Origin: Ferruginibacter sp050611725
Lineage (GTDB): Bacteria; Bacteroidota; Bacteroidia; Chitinophagales; Chitinophagaceae
Assembly: GCF_050611725.1 (NCBI RefSeq)
Contig: NZ_JBODJB010000001.1
Coordinates: 3,100,001-3,164,000, forward strand
DNA length: 64,000 nt
Reading direction: 5' to 3'
Positions 1 through 8,512 of this stretch are shown piece by piece; position 1 is the stretch's first letter, and every line of letters begins with the position of its first letter. The notes below the pieces were generated by a model, which saw only the letters and a list, made by a program, of their open reading frames with translations, had not been told where the DNA came from and made no database searches. A program made the position numbers and the translations under genes.

Positions 1-1271
1 GCGGAAAAATAGAACCACGTAATGTATTGTTCAGAAGTTTCTTGGTAGCAACAGACGATACCTATACATGTATGACAGGCGGCCTAGGCAGAACATCTGC
101 TGAACCGGGTAATTTTGTTATATCTAATCAGTTAGGCGGCATCAGTAAAGACACATGGATCATCTCCCCCGAACCCGGTTACACATTAAGCAGCAATAAA
201 GATGTATTGAAAACAAAAGCGCCAAGCTTTAGCGGAGTGCTGCCAAGTCATACAGCAGAAAATCTTTTTTGGGTTGGACGCTACGCTGAAAGAGTTTTAG
301 GTAATGCCCGCTTTCAACGTACAATAATGCAGTTGGTTGCTGAAGGAAACAGATTACAATTTGATAATGATATCAAAACAGAACAACTGCTCTTAAAAAC
401 GTTAACTGAATACACTTGTACTTATCCGGGCTTTACTGGAGCTGACGCAGCAGAGAAATTTAAAAACCCATGGCCGGAACTGACCGATCTTTTATTTAAT
501 ACACACCGGCAAGGAAGTTTAAGTAATAATTTTTCACTATTCACAAAAGCAGTGAATACTGTTCGTGACCATTGGAGTACTGATACATGGCGTGTTTTAA
601 AAGGTATGGAAGATGAATGGGAAGCGGCATCAAAATCGCAGCTTACCAATTTCAGGATGATCAGTGCATTGGATAATTTAATTACTTCAATGGTTGCATT
701 TATTGGCTTGAACAGAGAAAGCATTTCACGTGAGCAAGGATGGAATTTATTAGACACCGGAAGAAAAGTAGAACAATCGCTTTTGTTGATCAGCGTTCTT
801 CAATCTACATTAACAGAAATTAACGGCGAAGAGGTTGAATACAATTTACAGGAAGCCGTTTTGAAAAGCCATGAAACATTGATGAACTACCGGTATAAAT
901 ACAAAGTACATATTCAACTACCGTTGATGCTCGAACTAATGTTACTGGATACCACTAACCCTCGTTCATTGATTTATCAGATAGAAAGATTAAAAGCATA
1001 TTTATCAAGTCTGCCGAAAACACAAAAGAGTGCAACACTTGAAAAACATGAACGATTGATACTGGAAGCATTCACTTTGCTAAAGCTGGCCGATAATTTA
1101 CAATTGGCACAGCCCGACGAGAAAACAGGTACTTATAAAAATCTGGAAGAATTACTTGATACATTGAGCAGTTTATTACTGGCAATACCAAAAGTGATCT
1201 CAAAAAAATATTTCAAACATGCACAGGGGCAAAAACAATTGTTTGCTGCTGAAGATGACAAATCAATTTAA
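1..1271 (+). CDS. Circularly permuted ATP-grasp / alpha-E protein, 3' part
   Basis: The reading frame is open to the left edge (first full codon at base 3), so the gene starts outside the window and the TTG at 27 is not its true start. The first ~50 visible residues (CMTGGLGR, NQLGGISKDTW) look like the end of a circularly permuted type 2 ATP-grasp domain. From about residue 75 the protein continues as an alpha-E (DUF403) helical domain, with the typical opening AENLFWVGRYAER. Proteins with this fusion are predicted peptide or amide ligases and usually sit with transglutaminase-like and DUF2126 genes, as here: a transglutaminase starts 13 bp downstream and a DUF2126 protein lies at 11123-14563. 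Substrate unknown. The fusion is common in Bacteroidota, so it is not itself unusual. Confidence 0.85.
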   Translation, partial: GKIEPRNVLFRSFLVATDDTYTCMTGGLGRTSAEPGNFVISNQLGGISKDTWIISPEPGYTLSSNKDVLKTKAPSFSGVLPSHTAENLFWVGRYAERVLGNARFQRTIMQLVAEGNRLQFDNDIKTEQLLLKTLTEYTCTYPGFTGADAAEKFKNPWPELTDLLFNTHRQGSLSNNFSLFTKAVNTVRDHWSTDTWRVLKGMEDEWEAASKSQLTNFRMISALDNLITSMVAFIGLNRESISREQGWNLLDTGRKVEQSLLLISVLQSTLTEINGEEVEYNLQEAVLKSHETLMNYRYKYKVHIQLPLMLELMLLDTTNPRSLIYQIERLKAYLSSLPKTQKSATLEKHERLILEAFTLLKLADNLQLAQPDEKTGTYKNLEELLDTLSSLLLAIPKVISKKYFKHAQGQKQLFAAEDDKSI

Positions 1272-1284
1272 TTGTTGCTTAAAA

Positions 1285-2163
1285 ATGGTGCATTACACGA
1301 TCACACATAAAACAGAATACATTTACAAGGAACCTATCAGTCTTTGCCACAATATTGCAAGGCTAATACCCCGTTCTGTTGACAGACAGGTTTGCAATAT
1401 GTCTGAAATTGTTATTACCCCTGAACCGGATACTTATAAAAGATATGAGGATTTCTATGGCAACCATGTTGCTTACTTCGCTATTGAACAGGATCACGAC
1501 AAACTAACGGTTACGGTTACTTCCGATATTGAAATAACACCCACTACAATTTCATTAGACAACTGTGCTCAAACTCCTTGGGAAGAAGAAGCAAAAAAGA
1601 TCCATTCCAATACGCCGGAATACATAGATATTCGTCAATATGTACCACAAACAGCCATGACGGAGATCACACCGGAAGTAAAAGCATATGCGCTGCAATC
1701 TTTCACTCCCGGCAGACCCTTATTTGCTGCTACACATGATCTGATGCATAGGATATATCATGACTTTGAATTTAAAGCCGGACTAACTACCATTACAACA
1801 CCCGTGAACGAAACTTTAAAACTTCGTAAAGGTGTTTGTCAGGATTTTGCACACCTTGCTATTACCTGTTTGCGATCGTTGGGATTACCTGCCCGTTATG
1901 TAAGTGGTTACATAGAAACAATTCAGGCACCGGGCAAAGAAAAACTGGTTGGCACTGATGCTTCGCATGCATGGTTTGCTACCTACATACCAGACATGGG
2001 TTGGGTTGAATTTGACCCTACCAACAACCAGATCCCATCCTCTCAACACATCACCATCGGCTGGGGTAGAGACTATGCCGATATCGCTCCGCTCAAAGGT
2101 ATTATCCTCAGCAGCCGTCCACATAAGCTGCATGTGTCGGTGGATGTGAGGAGGATCGGTTAG
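1285..2163 (+). CDS. Transglutaminase-like protein (bacterial N-terminal plus core domain)
   Basis: A 292-residue protein. The ATG at 1285 is preferred over in-frame upstream starts because family members begin with a beta strand like MVHYTITHKTEYIY, and this start clears the upstream stop at 1271. An N-terminal beta-sandwich region (about 1-90) precedes the papain-like core. The triad is visible: Cys185 in RKGVCQDFAH, His228 in DASHAWFATY and Asp244 in VEFDPTN. The likely activity is a cysteine protease or amide-cleaving or acyl-transfer reaction, not blood-type protein crosslinking. It is probably co-transcribed with the ATP-grasp/alpha-E gene. These two families plus DUF2126 recur together in bacteria and are predicted to make and break a peptide or amide modification. 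Confidence 0.88.
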   Translation: MVHYTITHKTEYIYKEPISLCHNIARLIPRSVDRQVCNMSEIVITPEPDTYKRYEDFYGNHVAYFAIEQDHDKLTVTVTSDIEITPTTISLDNCAQTPWEEEAKKIHSNTPEYIDIRQYVPQTAMTEITPEVKAYALQSFTPGRPLFAATHDLMHRIYHDFEFKAGLTTITTPVNETLKLRKGVCQDFAHLAITCLRSLGLPARYVSGYIETIQAPGKEKLVGTDASHAWFATYIPDMGWVEFDPTNNQIPSSQHITIGWGRDYADIAPLKGIILSSRPHKLHVSVDVRRIG

Positions 2164-2176
2164 ATTTTTAGTATAA

Positions 2177-3583
2177 TTATCGTATTAAAATACCTGCGGA
2201 CCATTGTAAGACTATTTCAGTCTTATAATATTTAGCTTTTAATTCCTGCAATTTCTGCAATGCTTCTAACATTTTATTTTCTCTGGCATTGATAAGAAAT
2301 AACGAGCTTTCTCCAGCTTGGTACCTGATTTCCTCTCCACGTAGTAAAGTCTGATAATTTTTATATGTTAATTCCTGTAGGGCTATCTGTTTTTTCAGTG
2401 CGAAAAGCTCATTATAGTAGCGTTTTATTTTTGTTTCTACTTCCAATCTTTTTTGGTCAAGTTGCAGTTGAGTCTCTGTAATTTTTAATTTCGCTTTTCT
2501 ATAATCTCCTCTTCCTTGTGATAAACGAAGTGGAATACCAAGTGATAAGCCATATTGAAAATTATTTTCAAACAGAGGAATAGTTGCAGTTTTCAAAACA
2601 TCATACCCTTTGCCTAATTGGTTGTATTTTAAGTTTATTTTTGGCAACAGTTCCTGAAATTTTAATTTTTTTTCAATGCCCAATACATTGAGTTTATAAT
2701 TATAAATAACCAGTTCGGGATGATTTTGCATAGCCGTTTCCAACAAACTATCTAATTTGGGAATTGCAGTAACATTTAAAAACTTTAAGTCGTCGTTTGG
2801 AATAATATCTACAGGTAAATTATAAGGTTTTGTATCAGCCGTCCATAAATAAACAGAGAGTTCCAATGCTGTGTTCTGAAAGTCAAGAAGCGCCTGACTC
2901 TTCAGCATTTCAAAATTTTGAAGTTGAGCTAAAGCCTCTGTTGTATCAATAGCAGGCCTGTCGCCCAATTCATAACCTATCTTTACAAGTTCAACTCTTT
3001 TTTCATTTACCGATACCGCGTCAGCTAAAATTTTATATATCTGATATTGCCTTACCCAATTCCAATAGCTTGTCATAGCTTCAAGAAGCAGATTATTCAG
3101 CATATTTTTTTTTTCGATGCTTGATGCTTCTCGAAAAATTTTTGCTGATTGCAATGCGGCTCTTCTTTTATCCATAAACAAATTCTTTGCCAATGGTATA
3201 CTGATTCCAAAGTAACTGGTTTCTCCTTTTGTTTCTACAGGGTCAGTACGGTTACCCGATAAATATTCTAACCCTGCAAATACTTCCACACCAAACCAAG
3301 TGGGGATGGAAAGTTCAGGGCGGTTGTAATAATAATAGTCATTACCATCAAAAGTTTTTTGTGCCATTTCATTTTGCAAAACGGGGTCAAACATTCCTTT
3401 GGCAATGGTGACTTCGGTTTTCGCTTTTTCAATAAATATATCCGCCTGCTTTGCCACGGGATGAAATCGTTTTACAATTTCCATCACCTCTTGGGCTGAT
3501 AAAGTTCTCAGGGTATCCTGGGCTTTTAAAGAAGAGATAAATAGTAAGAGAATAAATAATGTTATGTATTTGATCGAATTCAT
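2177..3583 (-). CDS. TolC-family outer membrane efflux protein
   Basis: A 468-residue protein with an N-terminal signal peptide (MNSIKYITLFILLLFISSLKA) followed by long amphipathic helices and two outer-membrane-efflux repeats (about 30-220 and 270-465), the layout of trimeric TolC channels. It is the last gene of a three-gene operon read leftward: ABC protein, HlyD adaptor, this channel. Its start overlaps the HlyD stop by 4 bp, so translation is probably coupled. It should form the outer-membrane exit of a tripartite pump or type I secretion system. The cargo is not evident; no bacteriocin or RTX protein is adjacent. Confidence 0.88.
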   Translation of the reverse strand: MNSIKYITLFILLLFISSLKAQDTLRTLSAQEVMEIVKRFHPVAKQADIFIEKAKTEVTIAKGMFDPVLQNEMAQKTFDGNDYYYYNRPELSIPTWFGVEVFAGLEYLSGNRTDPVETKGETSYFGISIPLAKNLFMDKRRAALQSAKIFREASSIEKKNMLNNLLLEAMTSYWNWVRQYQIYKILADAVSVNEKRVELVKIGYELGDRPAIDTTEALAQLQNFEMLKSQALLDFQNTALELSVYLWTADTKPYNLPVDIIPNDDLKFLNVTAIPKLDSLLETAMQNHPELVIYNYKLNVLGIEKKLKFQELLPKINLKYNQLGKGYDVLKTATIPLFENNFQYGLSLGIPLRLSQGRGDYRKAKLKITETQLQLDQKRLEVETKIKRYYNELFALKKQIALQELTYKNYQTLLRGEEIRYQAGESSLFLINARENKMLEALQKLQELKAKYYKTEIVLQWSAGILIR

Positions 3584-4893
3584 TTTTTTTCTTTTAGTTG
3601 TGCTTCTTCTTTTTTATAATAGTCCGGCGGGAAGCCATTGATATTTCGCCATAGCTCATACCATACCATTACATCTTTTAATAAAGTAATTCCATTTGCA
3701 CCGGCACCAATTTTTAATTCTTTAGGCCATGGTTTGTCGGATATATCTTCTTTTACCAGCACCCTGAATTTGCCATTTATACTTACATTGCTTTCCACCG
3801 CTACAATCTCGCCACCAAACGTACCAGAAGATGCTTTAGGCCAGCCGCTGAATACGATTGCAGGAAATCCATCGAAAAGGAAACGAACTTTTTGCCCTGG
3901 TGCAATCAAAGGCAGGTCGAGTGGTTGTACATACATTTCCACTGCATACTGAATTTTATTGGGGACTATTTCGGCAATCATATCACCATCTTTTACAAAC
4001 TCACCTATACCGGCTTTTTGTGCTTTTATAATTTGTCCACTTTGCGAAGCAAGTAAATAATACATACCGTTGCGAATAACATAATTGGCATATTGATTCT
4101 CTAACTTCGCAACATCTGCCTGGCCGCTGGCTATTTGTGTGAGTGACTGAAACTGGTCGCCCTGTGCTTTGGAAACTTTCTCCAGGTTTTCCTGTTGCAC
4201 TGCACTCATTTCAATTTTGGTAATGGTTAAATCCTGTTTACTGTTAGCAAGTTTATTTTCAGCACTAATTTTTTTTGCCATTGCATTTTGAAATTGCTGA
4301 TTTCTTGTTTCTAATTGTGTTAATGAAACAAGGCCGCTGTCATACATGGCTTTCTGGCGGCTGTATTGTTTGGAGCCAATGATGAAATCATTATTAGCTG
4401 CTACTGCTTCTGCACTATCGGCCTGTACTTTCAGTTGCAATTGGCTCAGTTTGTTTTCTAATTGGTTCAGTTTTAGCTGAAGCCCTGAATTGATAGCGCC
4501 AATCTGTTGTCCCGTTACATCTACTTTACTTTTATAATATTCAACAGATAATTGTTTACCAGCGAGTTGTTCTTTTGTTCTTTGTAACAAATCAGGATCC
4601 AGGTAATCTGTTTTTACTTCCGTTAATTGAACAAGTGTATCACCAGCTTTTACATAGTCCCCTTCTTTGACATACCATTTCATTACCCGACCACCGATGA
4701 CAGTATTCACCTGTTGCGGACGCTGGTCTTGATACAAAGTTGTAACCGTTCCTTTGGCCCGTATGTTTTGTGTCCATGGAAGAAACAAAAAGACAACAAA
4801 AACAAGTACACAAACAATAAACCACTCTTTTACACGACTATCCGTTCCATGTTTATAAATATGCGTATACGACTTTACTTTATCTGTATTCAT
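3580..4893 (-). CDS. HlyD-family periplasmic adaptor (membrane fusion protein)
   Basis: A 437-residue protein. A single membrane segment lies near residues 25-42 (VCVLVFVVFLFLPW), then a biotinyl/lipoyl-like half (VIGGRVMKWYVKEGDYVKAGDTL), a long coiled coil (about 100-270, many Gln/Lys/Glu) and the second half of the beta domain (GQIIKAQKAGIGEFVKDGD). This is the HlyD plan: inner-membrane anchored and bridging the ABC protein to TolC. The C-terminal tail is Lys-rich. It lies 17 bp after the ABC gene and overlaps tolC by 4 bp. It could serve type I export or small-molecule efflux. Confidence 0.88.
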   Translation of the reverse strand: MNTDKVKSYTHIYKHGTDSRVKEWFIVCVLVFVVFLFLPWTQNIRAKGTVTTLYQDQRPQQVNTVIGGRVMKWYVKEGDYVKAGDTLVQLTEVKTDYLDPDLLQRTKEQLAGKQLSVEYYKSKVDVTGQQIGAINSGLQLKLNQLENKLSQLQLKVQADSAEAVAANNDFIIGSKQYSRQKAMYDSGLVSLTQLETRNQQFQNAMAKKISAENKLANSKQDLTITKIEMSAVQQENLEKVSKAQGDQFQSLTQIASGQADVAKLENQYANYVIRNGMYYLLASQSGQIIKAQKAGIGEFVKDGDMIAEIVPNKIQYAVEMYVQPLDLPLIAPGQKVRFLFDGFPAIVFSGWPKASSGTFGGEIVAVESNVSINGKFRVLVKEDISDKPWPKELKIGAGANGITLLKDVMVWYELWRNINGFPPDYYKKEEAQLKEKK

Positions 4894-4910
4894 TACGATT
4901 ATATTTGAAA

Positions 4911-6566
4911 TTATTTGATAAAAACACTACCCTCTTTCATCGTTATAGTCTTATCACATTTTGTCGCAAACTCTCCGTCATTAGTTACTATGATCATTGT
5001 TGTATCTTTTATTTCACTGAGTAGCTGAATGATTTTACGGCGATAAATATCTTCAGTATTTCGCCAAGGATCTTCTAATAACAACAATCGGGGTTTTCCG
5101 GCAAGGGCTCTTACTAATAAAATTTTGTGGGCTACATTACTGGGCAATTGTTTTCCATTGGGGTCAAGTATTGTGTCGAACCCATTTTTTAGTGTAGCAA
5201 TAAAATCAGTAAGTCCAACTTTAGCGGCATAATCAATAACAGTTTCCAAATTTATATTATTATACCCAAGAGAAATGTTTTCCCAAAGCGTACCATGAAA
5301 AATATCCTGCTCATTTAGCAGCACGCCTGTTTGTGAGCGTATAGAATCTAAATCGTAATTATTAATGGGAAGATCATCGAGCAGTATAGACCCTTTAAAA
5401 TCGGTATAGGCTCCGGCTAGTAACCGTAATAATGTTGACTTCCCTGAACTGTTATTGCCCATTATACAGATCTTTTCACCACTGTTTATTTGAAGTGAAA
5501 TATTTTTTAACACATCTGTTTGATCGTTATAACTGAAGCTTACATCTCTCATCTCCAACTTTAGTCCTTTAGATAATTTTGATAGTTGAAACGACCCGTT
5601 TTGTTCAGTTGGTTTATCAATAAAGCTTCCAATTTTTTCAACCGATGTCAAGGTATCGTATACACTTTCCAAATTCATAATCAATTTCTCCACTGAATTC
5701 AACACCAATAATATTACAATCTCTGCGGCAACGAACTGGCCGACATTCAATTTCTGATTAACCATTAACAATGTACCTACAATCAACACTGCCGCAGTGA
5801 TAATAGTTTTAAACAAAACCAATAAATTATATTGGAAAAGCAATATTTTAAAATGACTATTACGGGCTTTCAGGTAACCAATAACACTTTCATCCGTTTT
5901 ATGCAAATGCAGGTCATTGCTTTTTGCCAGTTTAATAGATTTGATAACTCTTGCCGCCTCTTCAAGCCAGCCTGCTACTTTGTATTTGTAACTGCTTTCA
6001 TCAAGGCTGGTTTGCAAACCATTATTACCTGTATAGCGAAGTATTAACCAAAGCAAAAAAATCAGTATGATACCGAAAAGGATAAATGCCGGATGATAAA
6101 AAGATAGTAATATTAACCCGAATAAAATTTGAATACTTGCGATTGGTATGTCCAGCAGAATTTTGGATAAACTTTTTTGTAATACCGGAATATCAAAAAA
6201 CCGATTGACCAATTCGGGCAAATAAATATTGTCAGTTTTCTTTAGATCAAGTTTGGGGATATGCTCAGCAAAGGCAAAAGCGTAACGTACAAAAAGTTTT
6301 TGCTGAATTTTTTCTATAATCTTTATCTGGTTTACTTGCATGATGCCAACAACCAGTACCCCAAGTACTATTAATGTAATGAGTATTATCAGCGAAGCCC
6401 TCATGGAAGCTCCCAATACGAAACCAATGATAGCTTGTACACCCAGTGGTAATGAAAGTTGTATCAAGCCATTAAGTATGGCATATATGTAGACAGCAGT
6501 TATTTCTTTACGTTCCAGTTTTACTAACTTTAGTATTCTGGAAATTGGGCTTGTATTTGTTGCCAT
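4911..6566 (-). CDS. ABC exporter half-transporter with degenerate ATPase domain
   Basis: A 551-residue protein. An ABC transmembrane domain (about 20-300, six segments) is followed by a nucleotide-binding domain (about 335-551). Walker A is intact (GNNSSGKST, 370-378) and a Q-loop glutamine is present (about 420). The other motifs are eroded: the LSGGQ position reads LPSNV (474-478), Walker B Asp499 is followed by Pro where the catalytic Glu should be, the D-loop is not SALD-like, and the H-switch reads TND (Asn529) instead of His. There is no C39 peptidase domain. The position ahead of HlyD and TolC indicates a type I-like exporter. The sequence suggests weak or no ATP hydrolysis by the homodimer, or a missing catalytic partner. 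Transporter family is sure; activity is not. Confidence 0.85.
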   Translation of the reverse strand: MATNTSPISRILKLVKLERKEITAVYIYAILNGLIQLSLPLGVQAIIGFVLGASMRASLIILITLIVLGVLVVGIMQVNQIKIIEKIQQKLFVRYAFAFAEHIPKLDLKKTDNIYLPELVNRFFDIPVLQKSLSKILLDIPIASIQILFGLILLSFYHPAFILFGIILIFLLWLILRYTGNNGLQTSLDESSYKYKVAGWLEEAARVIKSIKLAKSNDLHLHKTDESVIGYLKARNSHFKILLFQYNLLVLFKTIITAAVLIVGTLLMVNQKLNVGQFVAAEIVILLVLNSVEKLIMNLESVYDTLTSVEKIGSFIDKPTEQNGSFQLSKLSKGLKLEMRDVSFSYNDQTDVLKNISLQINSGEKICIMGNNSSGKSTLLRLLAGAYTDFKGSILLDDLPINNYDLDSIRSQTGVLLNEQDIFHGTLWENISLGYNNINLETVIDYAAKVGLTDFIATLKNGFDTILDPNGKQLPSNVAHKILLVRALAGKPRLLLLEDPWRNTEDIYRRKIIQLLSEIKDTTMIIVTNDGEFATKCDKTITMKEGSVFIK

Positions 6567-6677
6567 TTAAACAGGATTTACGATTCAGTTACGAATGATA
6601 TAATATATGCTAAAGCCATTTTAAATTGTGATTGCGTGAGGTAACAAAGAATTGATTGCAGCTACCTCATTTTTTTG

Positions 6678-7436
6678 TCAGAATACATTTTTAGGTAATT
6701 TTTCTTCTCCATCTTTGTAATGTTCATGTATTTCTACAGGTGTATTATTTCTGTGCATCCGCATTTGAAAAATACTGACCAACATTGAAAATGCCATTGA
6801 AAAATAAATGTATCCTTTTGGTATTTCAATACCAAAGCCTTCACTTACCAGGGCAAACCCTATCAATAATAAAAATGAAAGTGCCAGCATTTTAAATGCC
6901 GGATGTTTATTTACAAAACTACTAATCGGTTCAGCGGCTAGCAACATTATCAAAACCGTAACAACGATAGCAACATACATTATCCATACCTCTTTCACCA
7001 TACCGATTGCTGTAATAATTGAATCAATTGAAAAAACCATATCCATAAGTAAAATCTGGAAAATAACCTGTGCAAAGGAAGCTGCTTTTATTTTATTAGT
7101 TTTATTGCCTTGCTCTCCTTCCATTTTATGATATATTTCTTTTGAACTTTTATATAATAAGAACAATCCGCCTAATATCAATATCAAATCTTTGGCTGAT
7201 ATACCCTGACCGAATACGTTAAATAAATCATTGTTTAATTTCATTATGAAAGTGACTATAGCCAATAAACCTAATCGTAAAACCATAGCCAGTATTAACC
7301 CATAGAACCTTGCTTTTTTTTGTTGATTTGCCGGTAATTTATTGGCTAATATGGATATAAAAATAACATTATCTATCCCTAAAATAACTTCTAAAATTAT
7401 AAGTGTAGCAAGTGAAATGTAAATTTGATAATCCAT
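6678..7436 (-). CDS. TerC-family integral membrane protein
   Basis: A 252-residue, mostly hydrophobic protein with about seven membrane segments. It shows the TerC signatures ILEVILGIDNVIFISIL near the N-terminus and LLMDMVFSIDSIITAIGM in the middle, each with the conserved acidic residue in a membrane helix. TerC proteins are linked to metal (notably Mn) export or metallation of exported proteins and to tellurite resistance. It is the last gene of a leftward run after the CutA/PII-like gene (10 bp gap), carbonic anhydrase and SulP. No tellurite gene is nearby, so metal homeostasis is the safer reading. Confidence 0.88.
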   Translation of the reverse strand: MDYQIYISLATLIILEVILGIDNVIFISILANKLPANQQKKARFYGLILAMVLRLGLLAIVTFIMKLNNDLFNVFGQGISAKDLILILGGLFLLYKSSKEIYHKMEGEQGNKTNKIKAASFAQVIFQILLMDMVFSIDSIITAIGMVKEVWIMYVAIVVTVLIMLLAAEPISSFVNKHPAFKMLALSFLLLIGFALVSEGFGIEIPKGYIYFSMAFSMLVSIFQMRMHRNNTPVEIHEHYKDGEEKLPKNVF

Positions 7437-7446
7437 ATTTTTCTTA

Positions 7447-7788
7447 TTAATCTACTAGATCTTCGTTTATTAAATTTAACCCGGTTACCCTTTTTCTAAT
7501 CTTGTTGTGAAAATTTATAGACATATGCACAATAGGGGTAGCTATCATATAAAAATCTATATTCGGAAACTCTTTTTTTAAAATGGAGTCTATTTCATTA
7601 TACAACATACTTTTTGTTACAAACTGAACCACATAAACTTCCGAATGTAGTTTCTCACTAGAAGAGTTTAAATGATAAGAGTCAAAGCAACTTCCAAAAA
7701 CATTCAGGGTAAACTTATTTTTCAGAATGCAATTTGCAACATCACTTCCTAATTCTTTTCCAACTACTAAAAGTTTTACAATGATCAT
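7447..7788 (-). CDS. Small CutA/PII-like protein (tentative)
   Basis: A 113-residue protein not firmly recognised. The pattern is strand (IIVKLLVVG), helix (ELGSDVANCILKNK), strand (LNVFGSCFDSYHL), strand (EVYVVQFVTK), helix (MLYNEIDSILKKEF), strand (IDFYMIATPIVHMS). This beta-alpha-beta-beta-alpha-beta order matches the ferredoxin-like fold of CutA and PII trimers, and the ending ATPIVHMSINFHNKI resembles the CutA end. It lies between a carbonic anhydrase/SulP pair (71 bp upstream) and terC (10 bp downstream). Small PII-like proteins beside bicarbonate transporters are known from cyanobacterial SbtB and from CPII proteins; a similar regulatory role here is inference. Confidence 0.5.
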   Translation of the reverse strand: MIIVKLLVVGKELGSDVANCILKNKFTLNVFGSCFDSYHLNSSSEKLHSEVYVVQFVTKSMLYNEIDSILKKEFPNIDFYMIATPIVHMSINFHNKIRKRVTGLNLINEDLVD

Positions 7789-7859
7789 GTAATAATGTTA
7801 TAAGACGATTAAAAATGAGTGTTAAAAATTTGCTGATAGTACACCTAACCGAAAAGAGT

Positions 7860-8510
7860 TTACTGAGTGCTATTTATAATTGAAGTATCAGCATAAAAAC
7901 TTACTTCTCCGGTGGCTATATCATGAGTTCCGCCAACAATACCTATTTCACCTTTCTCAATCATTTCTCTTAAAATCGGACTACGTTCCATTATGGCATG
8001 TACAGTTCTTTTTACATTAATACTGGCTACTTTTTCTACAAATTCACTGTTACCCGAATTACGATTTTCTTTAACAGTTTTTTCATCATACACAGCAGGC
8101 TGTATTTTGTTTAAAAGTCCTGTAAGGTTACCCATTTCCACATGGTCGCAGGCACCTTTTACAGCACCACATTTGGTGTGTCCCAAAACCACAATGATTT
8201 TTGAACCTGCAACCTTACAACCAAATTCCATACTGCCTAAAATATCTTCATTAATAATATTTCCTGCAATACGAACACTAAAAATATCTCCTAAACCCTG
8301 GTCAAAAATTAATTCGGCAGATGTTCTGCTATCAATGCAACTAAGTATTACAGCAAAAGGATGCTGCCCGTCTGAGGTTTCATTCGCCTGTTGCAAAAGG
8401 TTGCGATTTATTTTAAGGTTGTTTACAAAACGTTTGTTTCCCTCCTTTAATAATTCCAATGCCATTGAAGGTGTAATGGAAGCCTGCATTTCTTTTGTTA
8501 ATGTTTTCAT
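7860..8510 (-). CDS. Beta-class carbonic anhydrase
   Basis: A 216-residue protein that interconverts CO2 and bicarbonate. The zinc ligands and catalytic dyad are visible: Cys58, Asp60 and Arg62 in SCIDSRTSAE, then His111 and Cys114 in LGHTKCGAVKGA. No signal peptide, so cytoplasmic. Length is normal for the family. The start is 2 bp after the SulP stop, so the two are co-transcribed; the pair suggests bicarbonate uptake coupled to hydration, a frequent pairing in bacteria. Confidence 0.95.
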   Translation of the reverse strand: MKTLTKEMQASITPSMALELLKEGNKRFVNNLKINRNLLQQANETSDGQHPFAVILSCIDSRTSAELIFDQGLGDIFSVRIAGNIINEDILGSMEFGCKVAGSKIIVVLGHTKCGAVKGACDHVEMGNLTGLLNKIQPAVYDEKTVKENRNSGNSEFVEKVASINVKRTVHAIMERSPILREMIEKGEIGIVGGTHDIATGEVSFYADTSIINSTQ

Positions 8511-8512
8511 TT

